A stretch of DNA of 29,373 nucleotides from Planctomycetota bacterium (GCA_023432465.1 JAEYUO010000146.1:1-29373), one strand, 5' to 3'; shown: positions 24,201 through 29,373, numbered from the stretch's first letter. Translations and numbers: made by a program. Notes: generated by a model not told the origin, from the letters alone.

Positions 24201-24497
24201 GAACAGCCGCTGCACCGTGTTTCGCCCGCCGATGGTCTCGCTCCAGATCCAGGTCTTCGCGCTGCCGAGATCGACATTGGCGATCTGCACCGCGCCCGGA
24301 ACGAGCATGTCGGCAAAGTCGCGGCCGGTGATCGACGCCGCGTCACGCGGGGGTTGGCGGCCTTGGGAGAGCGCGGCCGGGGCGCGGCCGGACGACTGGG
24401 CATCCGGTTGGCCGACCGCCGAGCCGGCGGCAAAGAGGACCGCGGCGGCGGCGGTGCGCAAGTGCGGGCTGGAGATGGCTTTGAACAGATCTGTCAT
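21273..24497 (-). CDS. lptD: LptD/OstA-type outer-membrane LPS-assembly protein
   Basis: This 1074-aa protein has a signal peptide (residues about 1-28, ending AAGSAVG-Q). Its first half resembles the OstA/LptA-like beta-jellyroll (for example DVDRVKGIYLEGDVVASDGTYTLRGPRVYYD). Its second half resembles the LptD barrel, entered by GVTLQAAGVPIFWYPRFRG. The barrel shows alternating strands and ends IGVVFEPQG plus a 14-residue tail. LptD places lipopolysaccharide in the outer leaflet, so its presence supports a true outer membrane. A low-complexity Pro/Gly segment (about 240-290) sits between the two parts. ATG 24497 is chosen for the AGGA site just upstream (GCAGGAAGCACG-ATG) and for the signal peptide; the frame is open to 24725 by chance. 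Confidence 0.85.
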   Translation of the reverse strand: MTDLFKAISSPHLRTAAAAVLFAAGSAVGQPDAQSSGRAPAALSQGRQPPRDAASITGRDFADMLVPGAVQIANVDLGSAKTWIWSETIGGRNTVQRLFIQGDVRADIGTYRFSAAQAVVWIEQLTQGDADRAPIRQIAIYFDRVSDPGAEAGFSQAGDRLLVTGVLRGELNVRFDALVKGRPDGPDAPFVREGERRLAEFLREQAGFAPSGSGAQPAASGPRRPGVDRPFEPNSPLVGATPPAPVDPEPDRQEPIFGKDGVITFAVGTNRHQPEPGAPPDEGEAVRVFAGTDGQDTTVMLSGGVMLQYQQLSRNRTLQINAQRAVVFLEPGPLSELLRFDVDRVKGIYLEGDVVASDGTYTLRGPRVYYDVQANRATMVDAVFSTYESRRGLPIYVRAKEIRQQSAQQWETRRARLATTSFFNPLLQIGTTSVTITQQSVPRTAGGGDGDAGIGREGAPGLGGPGDEDTRTRFDAKGVTLQAAGVPIFWYPRFRGELENFPLKDLRFESSSGSGTAIKTAWDYFGVTGVRQPEGVDLNILADLYFDRGPAVGAEGDWQSDDAKGRILAYTLPTDFGRDSLSSGAKKGFDHEFRGIVLAEHLVELNEFWSLQLEGGTISDETFVDAFFREYGVSGREFTNAAFLRRQDDNAVFSFLVKGEHIDFTPNQYLLQSLGYNNDKLPELRYTRLADDIFAGNSPGWLTYSSDYRASRMQLNFTEPTASELGFDTLGRSMAAFGLAPNESIADRLRAQGLHESEVMRFDTRHEFVGTFDLAPFKVNPFVVGRFTAYDETFEEFSGDSEQDSYRTWYSAGLRVSTQITRIDDSVESDMFDLHRTRHIIEPNVTVWYAGANLSQSDIPVYDDEVESLATGAAVRAGITQTWQTQRGGPGRWRSVDFLTLRTDYISSSADADRESPIGRFFDYRPEYSLLGEFGLIETTWQLTDAVALAASTIYDFDDSQPARTTAGGLVQHSPEFASFAEVRYINALDTTYLDFGVSYALTRRYAIALGATYDTDEEDFQRVNTTIRRRGPEVTLGVSLSYDNIADETGIGVVFEPQGIRQDQLDRLRGLGR

Positions 24498-24619
24498 CGT
24501 GCTTCCTGCAAACGAATCGGGCACCGGCCGGGGTGCGGAACGTACGCCGCGTGTTGTACCAGATTGCGGGCTGGGCCGCAGGGTACAGGCGCGGGAGCGT
24601 GGCGGCCGATGGACAGGGG

Positions 24620-25705
24620 ATGAATCCGCACCGCCAGCCCGCTGAACCGTCACGCCCGCGCCCTGTTCAGCGGGGACCGAAGCTGCGGTACGTGGTGTTT
24701 GCGCAGGCCAAGTCCGGGACGACATGGCTGCAGCGTCTGCTGAGCGCCCACCCGCAGGTGCACTGCGCGGAATCCAGGCTGGTCGGAGATTTTTACCTTG
24801 GGGACAACCCGACAGGACCCGCGATCACGGTGGAGAAGTTCGTGTCGGGGATGCTCCGGCACTATCACGCCCCTGATCCAAAAACAGGGGGGTCCCAGGG
24901 CGACTTTGGGCGTGCCATGCTCTTCAACATCATCGATGCGATCGCGACAACCGCGATCGAGTTCTCGGGTCGGCCGATTTACGGGGAGAAGCTGACGCCG
25001 TACCCCGGGACAGCCGCCGCGTGCGTACGGACGCTGCACGACTACAACCCCGCGATGTGCTTCGTGCACCTGATCCGGGACGGGCGGGATGTGATCGTCT
25101 CGGGGTACTCGCACTGGGCCAACATCCGCATCAACGCCGCCAAGGCCGCCGGCAAGCACGATGAAGCATCGCGCCTTCGGGCGGACCTCGATGCCCGCCG
25201 CGTGCCGGACAAGATCGTCGATGATGCCGCGAACGCCTGGGCCGACAACGTCGCGGCGGGTTTGGATGGGGAGCGAGCGTTCGAGAACTCGCTGCAACTG
25301 AAGTACGAGGATCTGCTCGGCGTGCCGGGCTGTGGGGGGGGTGGGGGCGGCGGGGAAGAACGATTTGGGCAACTCTTCCGGGCCATCGGCGCGGATGCCT
25401 CCCCAACCGTCGTGCAAGCGGCCGTCGCCGCGGCGAGCTTCGAAAGGCTGTCCGGCGGTCGAGCATCCGGCGAAGAGGACCGCGCCAGCTTCTTCCGCAA
25501 GGGCGTCGCCGGAGACTGGCAGACATGGCTCACGCCCGAACAGGTTGCCCGGTTCGAAGCACGCGCCGGAGCGTTGATGGACCGCGTGGGATATCCGCGC
25601 AGCGCGGCAGCACAAGGGCAGGGGGCGGCCGCGATAGACTTCCCGCGTGTCCACACCCCTTCCCGCCAGTCTCGGCCCGCTGGAACAAGCCCGCGCAGCG
25701 CTTGA
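24620..25705 (+). CDS. PAPS-dependent sulfotransferase family protein
   Basis: This 361-aa protein is predicted to transfer sulfate from PAPS to a carbohydrate or other hydroxyl. The 5'-phosphosulfate loop is AKSGTTWLQRLL (residues 30-41). The 3'-phosphate motif is HLIRDGRDVIVSGYSHW. The C-terminal RKGVAGDWQTWLT matches the RKGxxGDWK cofactor motif of cytosolic-type sulfotransferases. A G8 run (25334-25341) encodes most of an all-Gly loop (CGGGGGGGEE) absent from typical members. ATG 24620 follows AGGGG too closely for an ideal Shine-Dalgarno; the frame is open to 24533 but those residues look non-homologous. The last 59 bp overlap gmhA, so the true C-terminal tail is low-complexity. It is divergent from lptD, and a surface-glycan role is possible. 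Confidence 0.87.
   Translation: MNPHRQPAEPSRPRPVQRGPKLRYVVFAQAKSGTTWLQRLLSAHPQVHCAESRLVGDFYLGDNPTGPAITVEKFVSGMLRHYHAPDPKTGGSQGDFGRAMLFNIIDAIATTAIEFSGRPIYGEKLTPYPGTAAACVRTLHDYNPAMCFVHLIRDGRDVIVSGYSHWANIRINAAKAAGKHDEASRLRADLDARRVPDKIVDDAANAWADNVAAGLDGERAFENSLQLKYEDLLGVPGCGGGGGGGEERFGQLFRAIGADASPTVVQAAVAAASFERLSGGRASGEEDRASFFRKGVAGDWQTWLTPEQVARFEARAGALMDRVGYPRSAAAQGQGAAAIDFPRVHTPSRQSRPAGTSPRSA
25334..25341 (+). repeat. G8 homopolymer in the sulfotransferase gene
   Basis: Eight G residues are immediately followed by TG5CG2CG4, all coding for glycine. A one-base slip would shift the frame before the C-terminal cofactor motif. Confidence 0.6.
25635..25640 (+). promoter_or_regulatory. Putative -10 TAGACT, leaderless GTG start of gmhA
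   Basis: TAGACT is followed by 6 nt (TCCCGC) and GTG 25647. It lies inside the sulfotransferase coding sequence, so gmhA would have an internal promoter. Confidence 0.5.
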
Positions 25706-26252
25706 TGCGCTGATCGCCGAGCGCGAGCACAGCACCAAGCTCGATGCCTTCGCCGATGTGCTCGCCGAGCGGCTCCGCGTGGGGGGCGGGGGGAAAGTCA
25801 TGGCCTGCGGCAACGGCGGCTCCGCCTGCGATGCCATGCACTTTTGCGAAGAACTCACCGGACGATTCCGCAAGGAGCGGCCCGCGCTGGCCGCGATTGC
25901 CTGCATCGACCCCGGCCACATCACCTGCACCGCCAACGACTACGGCTTCGATCAGATCTTCTCGCGCTGGGTCGAAGCGCTCGGCCGCAAGGGTGATGTC
26001 CTCATCGTCCTCTCGACCAGCGGCAACTCCCCCAACATCGTGAACGCGATCAACGCCGCGAAAGATCGCGGCATGACCACCGCCGCGTTCCTCGGCCGCG
26101 ATGGCGGCCAGTGCCAGTCACTCGCCGATCACGAGTGGATCGTCCCCGGCGAGCAGTCCGACCGCATCCAGGAACTCCACATGCTCCTGCTGCACGTCCT
26201 GGTCGAAGCGGTCGAGCGCCGGCTGTTCCCGGCCAACTACGCGCCGGCCTGA
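25647..26252 (+). CDS. gmhA: Sedoheptulose-7-phosphate isomerase (SIS domain)
   Basis: This 201-aa enzyme turns sedoheptulose 7-phosphate into D-glycero-manno-heptose 7-phosphate, the entry to LPS-core or S-layer heptose. The family signature is CGNGGSACDAMHFCEELTGRF, with zinc-site H65 and E69. Also present are LSTSGNSPNIV, which binds the sugar phosphate, and RIQELHMLLLHVLVEAVE with the late Gln and His. The length is normal. The start is GTG 25647, because no in-frame ATG occurs before the conserved domain and a TAGACT sits 6 nt upstream. It overlaps the sulfotransferase 3' end by 59 bp in another frame. No gmhB or hldE homologue is in the window. Confidence 0.93.
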   Translation: MSTPLPASLGPLEQARAALDALIAEREHSTKLDAFADVLAERLRVGGGGKVMACGNGGSACDAMHFCEELTGRFRKERPALAAIACIDPGHITCTANDYGFDQIFSRWVEALGRKGDVLIVLSTSGNSPNIVNAINAAKDRGMTTAAFLGRDGGQCQSLADHEWIVPGEQSDRIQELHMLLLHVLVEAVERRLFPANYAPA

Positions 26253-26299
26253 GCCAGCAATCTCCCCCCGCGGCGGGTTTCGTCGAGCCCCCCGACGTC

Positions 26300-26324
26300 G
26301 GCGATCGCCGGATTGTTTTCCGGC
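26300..26324. promoter_or_regulatory. Overlapping palindromes upstream of hmgA, possible operator or gmhA terminator stem
   Basis: A perfect 10-bp palindrome GGCGATCGCC (26300-26309) overlaps a hairpin GCCGGA-TTGTTT-TCCGGC (26307-26324). They lie about 20-45 bp upstream of the TAACAT hexamer, covering the expected -35 region of hmgA. There is no T-tract after the stem, so an operator seems likelier than a terminator. Confidence 0.35.
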
Positions 26325-26344
26325 TGCGTGCTGCCTGCTCCGCG

Positions 26345-26350
26345 TAACAT
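26345..26350 (+). promoter_or_regulatory. Possible -10 TAACAT of hmgA
   Basis: TAACAT would start transcription near 26357, giving a leader of about 34 nt that includes the GGGAG Shine-Dalgarno at 26379-26383. Confidence 0.4.
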
Positions 26351-26378
26351 TGAACATGGCCCGCGATAGCCGCGGACC

Positions 26379-26383
26379 GGGAG
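26379..26383 (+). promoter_or_regulatory. Shine-Dalgarno GGGAG of hmgA
   Basis: GGGAG, 7 nt, then ATG 26391. This fixes the hmgA start. Confidence 0.65.
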
Positions 26384-26390
26384 ATTCGCC

Positions 26391-28091
26391 ATGCCGTATT
26401 ACACCCAGCTCGGCCTGATGCCCCGCAAGCGGCACGTCCAGTTCCGCCGCCCGGATGGCGCGCTGTACTCCGAAGAAGTCTTCGGCACCGAGGGCTTCGT
26501 CGGCCCGACGACCACGATGTACCACATCCACCCGCCGACCCAGGTCTACGGCTGGAAGCCGATGTACTCCACCAAGGTCGAGTACGTCGAGCCCGAGATC
26601 ATGCGCATGCGCCACGTGAAGAGCGGGGGGGGCGCCATGAAGCCCAAGGGCGACTTCGTCACCGGCCGCGTCGTGCTCTTCGGCAACTCCGATGTCGAAA
26701 TGGCCGTCATCAACCCCGCCGAGCAGATGCCCTACCACTTCAAGAATGGTCAGGGCGACGAGTGCCACTTCATCCACTACGGCTCGGGCGTCTGCCACAC
26801 GATGCTCGGCACGCTGAAGTTCGGCCCGCGCGACTACCTCGTCATCCCCAAGGGCGTGATCTACAAGCTCATCTGGGACACAGCGCCCACAGCCGAGATG
26901 CCCGCGTCCATGCGGAATGCCCCAAATGCCGACCAGAGTAGAAAGCTCTTTGAGCTGTTCGCTCGCCAGGGAGGAGTAACGGAAGAGGAAGTTCGAAAGT
27001 CGATGACCTTGGTAAGTGGACCGAACGCGGGACAGAACTATTCCGAGAAGAACTTCAAGGACTGCATTCGCGAACACCGCGAACGCTTCGGTGTGATGGT
27101 TCAGGAAATCTCGCCGGGCCGGTGGGGTATCGCAAAGTCTGCATGGCGCCCGGCGGGCGCGCCTGAGAACTGGTCGCAAGATCAAATGCCCTTCGGCAAG
27201 GTCCTCCTCATCGAGACCACCAACGGCAGCCACATCGGCCCGCCGCCGCGCTACGTCAGCAAGGCCACCGGCCAGTTCCTCGAGCACGCGCCCTTCTGCG
27301 AGCGCGACCTCCGCCTCCCCGAGTTCCCGATGACCTGGGACGAAAAGGGCGACTTCGAGGTCCGCATCAAGGCCCGCGACCTCGTCCACAGCTACACCTA
27401 CCACTACCACCCGCTCGATATCGTCGGCTGGGACGGCTGCTACTACCCGTTCATCTTCAACGCCGATGACTTCGCGCCGATCACCGGCAAGCTGCACATG
27501 CCCCCGCCGATCCACCAGACCTTCGAAGCCCACAACTTCGTCATCTGCACCTTCGCCCCGCGCATGCTCGACTACCACCCGCAATCCATCAAAGTCCCCT
27601 ACAACCACTCCAACCTCGACTCCGACGAAGTCCTCTACTACGTCGATGGCAACTTTGGCTCCCGCAAGGGCATCGAGATCGGCAGCCTCACCCTCCACCC
27701 GCAGGGCATCCCCCACGGCCCGCACCCCGGCACCATCGAAGCCTCCCTCGCGGCCACGCACACGCAGGAACTCGCCGTCATGTGCGACACCTTCCGGCCG
27801 CTCTTCCCGACCAAGGCCGCGATGGAGATGGACGACACCAAATACCCCGCCTCCTGGCAAGGCGAGCACTTCCCCGGCCTCTCCACCGGCAAGATGCACC
27901 TCAACGGCGCAACCGTCCCCGCCGCCTCCGCCGCGGCGTTCCCCGCCGAGGTCCACCCCGTCGAGGTCATCAAGGCCGGTGTGGCGCAGTCGATTCTGCC
28001 TGCGCCGAGTGGGACCGCCGGGAACGGAAATGGAAACGGTGCCCCTGTCCCCGCCGTCAAGACGACGACGGCGAACGTCTGGGCGCCATGA
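26391..28091 (+). CDS. hmgA: Homogentisate 1,2-dioxygenase with a 96-residue in-frame insertion
   Basis: This 566-aa cupin enzyme opens the homogentisate ring in tyrosine/phenylalanine breakdown using Fe(II) and O2. The start MPYYTQLGLMPRKRHVQFRR and the end-domain signature match bacterial HGDs. The likely iron ligands are H406 (VPYNHSN), E413 (DSDEV) and H442 (QGIPHGPHPG); the 36-residue H-H spacing equals that of the human enzyme. The N-terminal cupin reads DYLVIPKGVIYKLIWD, and its continuation KVLLIETTNGSHIGPPPRYVS should follow after a short turn. Instead residues about 170-265 are an unrelated, lower-GC segment (see separate entry). The C-terminus carries a low-complexity Ala/Pro/Asn-Gly tail (about 515-566). 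A G8 run lies at 26625-26632. No maiA or fahA gene is adjacent. Activity of this interrupted protein is uncertain. Confidence 0.93.
   Translation: MPYYTQLGLMPRKRHVQFRRPDGALYSEEVFGTEGFVGPTTTMYHIHPPTQVYGWKPMYSTKVEYVEPEIMRMRHVKSGGGAMKPKGDFVTGRVVLFGNSDVEMAVINPAEQMPYHFKNGQGDECHFIHYGSGVCHTMLGTLKFGPRDYLVIPKGVIYKLIWDTAPTAEMPASMRNAPNADQSRKLFELFARQGGVTEEEVRKSMTLVSGPNAGQNYSEKNFKDCIREHRERFGVMVQEISPGRWGIAKSAWRPAGAPENWSQDQMPFGKVLLIETTNGSHIGPPPRYVSKATGQFLEHAPFCERDLRLPEFPMTWDEKGDFEVRIKARDLVHSYTYHYHPLDIVGWDGCYYPFIFNADDFAPITGKLHMPPPIHQTFEAHNFVICTFAPRMLDYHPQSIKVPYNHSNLDSDEVLYYVDGNFGSRKGIEIGSLTLHPQGIPHGPHPGTIEASLAATHTQELAVMCDTFRPLFPTKAAMEMDDTKYPASWQGEHFPGLSTGKMHLNGATVPAASAAAFPAEVHPVEVIKAGVAQSILPAPSGTAGNGNGNGAPVPAVKTTTANVWAP
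26898..27185 (+). other. 288-bp in-frame insertion inside hmgA, possible mobile coding element
   Basis: The segment runs from one ATGCCC (26898-26903) up to a second ATGCCC (27186-27191), exactly 96 codons apart. Removing it joins WDTAPTAE to MPFGKVLLIE, a plausible cupin turn. About one third of its codons end in A or T, against almost none in the flanks, and GC of its core is near 52%. It has no stop codons. The peptide pattern is helix (RKLFELFARQGG), helix (TEEEVRKSM), helix (SEKNFKDCIREHRERFG), then a strand pair (VMVQEISPGRWGIAKSAW), which resembles a small winged-helix domain. It lacks intein end residues. I do not recognise the family. Confidence 0.65.
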
Positions 28092-28103
28092 ACGATTTTC
28101 CAG

Positions 28104-28156
28104 CACCCTCTCCTCGTCGCCGGGGAGAGGTCCCGAGCGCAGCGAGGGGGTGAGGG
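28104..28156 (+). repeat. REP-like hairpin element, copy a
   Basis: The architecture is CACCCTCTCC, a short loop, GGGGAGAGG, a small inner stem around GAGCGCAGCGAG, then GGGTGAGGGG, which can pair back to the 5' end. The same layout recurs at 28171, 28488 and 29113. Confidence 0.6.
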
Positions 28157-28170
28157 GTTCTGTTCTCAGC

Positions 28171-28228
28171 GCCCTCTCCCCGTTGCCTTGAACGAGGAGA
28201 GGTGCTTGCAAAGCAACCGGTGAGGGGC
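28171..28228 (+). repeat. REP-like hairpin element, copy b
   Basis: It has the same layout as copy a: GCCCTCTCC ... GGAGAGG, inner stem TGCTT-GCA-AAGCA, then GGTGAGGGGC. The inner stem sequence differs from copy a but the pairing is kept, which points to selection on structure. Confidence 0.6.
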
Positions 28229-28236
28229 CGCCTTGG

Positions 28237-28299
28237 CCGTCTCTTCGGCCCATGAAATGGGCCCGCGCTGGTTGCCAGACGCGCGAGCGTCTGGCACGC
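28237..28299 (+). repeat. Two further hairpins between the REP-like elements
   Basis: GGCCCAT-GAA-ATGGGCC (about 28247-28263) is followed by TGCCAGACGC-GCGA-GCGTCTGGCA (about 28274-28298). Both are perfect inverted repeats. Confidence 0.5.
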
Positions 28300-28340
28300 T
28301 CGGGGTAGCCAACATGCCACGACCCCGGACCACCGCCCTC

Positions 28341-28747
28341 TCCGACCCATCGGACCTATCCGACCCATACGTCCTATCGGCCGCCTGCCGCGGCCCAGTT
28401 CCCCTTGCCTTGAAGTGCCACTGGACAAAGCGGCACCGTCACGGTGTCGCGTGGCCAGTGCTGCGTCCTTCTCGGCCCGTAGGGCCCGCTCCCCCGTCGC
28501 CGACGGGGGAGCTGTAGAGCGAAGCGAGACTGAGGGGGCAATCTCTCCTCGCCCGGAGGGCGCTCGATAGTTCGGGGGGTCATGGACTTCAGTCCCTGTT
28601 GACTGCCCAGCGTGCTCCTCGCGTCCGGAGGACGCACGCCTCTCGCCACAGCTCCCGCGGCCATTCCTCCGCATCGAAAAGAGGGGGTGCTGTGCGACCG
28701 CCGCGGCCTCTTCCCGCCTCGGCGGAACCCCCGCAGTGATGCGGGGG
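28341..28747 (+). repeat. 407-bp direct repeat, copy 1
   Basis: It is nearly identical to 28966-29373 except for a divergent inner module (about 28571-28622). In order it contains a degenerate 9-bp tandem (TCCGACCCA, TCGGACCTA, TCCGACCCA, TACGTCCTA), a long hairpin around GCGGCACCGT-C-ACGGTGTCGC (28430-28450), the element GCTCCCCCGTC-GCC-GACGGGGGAGC (28488-28512) followed by AGAGCGAAGCGAGACTGAGG, and a final CCCCCGCA-GTGA-TGCGGGGG stem. Confidence 0.85.
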
Positions 28748-28774
28748 CGCGCCGTGTGCGCGAGTTTCACACAC

Positions 28775-28805
28775 CCACGATGAGGGCCGCAGGCCCGAAT
28801 CGTGG
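28775..28805 (+). repeat. Hairpin with symmetric GA/GA internal loop
   Basis: CCACGAT-GA-GGGCC-GCA-GGCCC-GA-ATCGTGG: both stem halves pair perfectly, and the internal loop is GA opposite GA, which can form sheared tandem G-A pairs in RNA. Confidence 0.5.
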
Positions 28806-28899
28806 CGCTCCGGCACGCTGACTCGTGCGTGCGGTCAGCCGATGGCGCAGCCCGCCCGCCCGCGGGGGACCTCCTGTTCCTCCGGGTGCCGTGCTACAG

Positions 28900-28917
28900 C
28901 CGCCTGCTTTGAGGCGG
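28900..28917 (+). repeat. Small hairpin CCGCCT-GCTTTG-AGGCGG
   Basis: This is a perfect 6-bp stem with a 6-nt loop, lying between the two large direct repeats. GCTTTGA also recurs in the inner module of copy 2. Confidence 0.4.
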
Positions 28918-28965
28918 ATGTGCCACGAGCCGCACTGCCCCCCCGCGGCCTCCTCTCCCCATCCA

Positions 28966-29373
28966 TCCGACCCATCGGACCTATCCGACCCATACGTCCT
29001 ATCGGCCGCCTGCCGCGGCCCAGTTCCCCTTGCCTTGAAGTGCCACTGGACAAAGCGGCACCGTCACGGTGCCGCGTGGCCAGTGCTGCGTCCTTCTCGG
29101 CCCGTCGGGCCCGCTCCCCCGTCGCCGACGGGGGAGCTGTAGAGCGAAGCGAGACTGAGGGGGCAATCTCTCCTCGCCCGGAGGGCGCTCGATGGTTTCG
29201 GGGGGACAGGGACTTCAGTCCCTGGTCACAATCCTGCTTTGACCCCGCATCCGGAGGACGCACGCCTCTCGCCACAGCTCCCGCGGCCATTCCTCCGCAT
29301 CGAAAAGAGGGGGTGCTGTGCGACCGCCGCGGCCTCTTCCCGCCTCGGCGGAACCCCCGCAGTGATGCGGGGG
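28966..29373 (+). repeat. 408-bp direct repeat, copy 2, reaching the window edge
   Basis: It aligns with 28341-28747 at an offset of 625-626 bp. Its GCGGCACCGT-C-ACGGTGCCGC stem (29055-29075) is perfect. Its inner module (about 29194-29248) differs from copy 1 and carries CAGGGACT-TC-AGTCCCTG (29207-29224). The window stops at the last base of the shared sequence, so the true end is unknown. Confidence 0.85.

Larger units (their letters stand above)
28092..29373. other. Gene-free, hairpin-rich repeat region (1.28 kb)
   Basis: No credible gene is present: the open frames here are Arg/Pro/Gly-rich, lack known motifs and repeat with the DNA repeats. The region is a mosaic of GC-rich inverted repeats of 15-55 bp plus two ~407-bp direct copies. 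The individual elements are listed separately. The window ends inside the second copy. Confidence 0.75.

Noticed and set aside
20505..24623. 1372-codon plus-strand open frame across argJ and lptD
   Set aside because: It is antisense to two well-supported genes, is rich in Ala/Gly/Arg/Asp without domain signatures, and is explained by codon bias of the real genes.
26898..27185. The hmgA insert as an intein
   Set aside because: There is no Cys/Ser at the first residue, no C-terminal His-Asn, no Cys/Ser/Thr at +1, and it is shorter than known mini-inteins.
26898..27185. The hmgA insert as a group I or II intron
   Set aside because: 288 bp with a fully open, in-frame, protein-like reading frame and no recognisable intron core or domain V fold.
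26118..28253. 711-codon antisense frame over hmgA
   Set aside because: It is a shadow of hmgA; its composition changes abruptly at the low-GC insert just as the DNA does, and it has no start signal.
28057..29290. Open frames in the terminal repeat region (237, 151, 105 and similar codons)
   Set aside because: They translate hairpin repeats, recur with the DNA repeats and have no protein-like features.
28092..29373. CRISPR array
   Set aside because: Repeats are of unequal length and spacing, are themselves hairpins, and have no regular spacers; no cas gene is nearby.

Overview
The window looks like a piece of a high-GC (roughly two-thirds G+C) planctomycete chromosome, probably class Phycisphaerae. 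The lineage is an inference. It rests on the planctomycete-style C-terminal zinc ribbon (CxxCxYDLxGLP...CPECG) at the left edge, on an LptD-type outer-membrane protein and lipopolysaccharide-type sugar genes in a non-proteobacterial setting, and on the overall family mix. No tRNA, rRNA or CRISPR array was seen. Both window edges look like contig ends: the left starts with G16-C10 and the right stops inside a repeat.

Layout. (1) 1-2250 is a lower-GC stretch with a complete IS3-family element (426-1723, 25-bp inverted ends). The genes on both sides have lost their 5' ends exactly at the element. (2) 2269-4416 holds a sugar-type ABC permease and a periplasmic binding protein on the minus strand, with no ATPase nearby. 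(3) 4613-11026 is mostly plus strand: mutS, a DinB-fold gene, a small membrane protein (minus), an NTF2-like lipoprotein, a ThiF/MoeB-type adenylyltransferase and a second DinB-fold gene. (4) 11066-14086 holds adenylate kinase and elongation factor G (minus). (5) 14447-24497 is a long minus-strand run: O-antigen-ligase-like protein with a C-terminal repeat region, WecA/MraY-type phosphoglycosyl transferase, crotonase-fold protein, HMG-CoA lyase, ArgJ and LptD. (6) 24620-28091 (plus) holds a sulfotransferase, a GmhA-type phosphoheptose isomerase overlapping it, and homogentisate 1,2-dioxygenase. (7) 28092-29373 has no credible gene and is packed with hairpin repeats, including two ~407-bp direct copies.

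How the genes work together: WecA-like transferase, O-antigen-ligase-like protein, GmhA, LptD and possibly the sulfotransferase form a loose cell-surface glycan set. HMG-CoA lyase, the crotonase and homogentisate dioxygenase point to leucine and tyrosine/phenylalanine breakdown. MutS, EF-G, Adk and ArgJ are housekeeping.

The most unusual observations are two. First, a 288-bp (96-codon), lower-GC, in-frame insertion sits inside homogentisate dioxygenase, bounded by a 6-bp direct repeat and with a helix/strand pattern reminiscent of a winged helix. Second, at least six genes have a TAnnnT hexamer ending exactly 6-7 nt before the start codon and no Shine-Dalgarno, which is the signature of leaderless mRNAs. 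Genes whose TAnnnT lies further upstream usually do have a Shine-Dalgarno.
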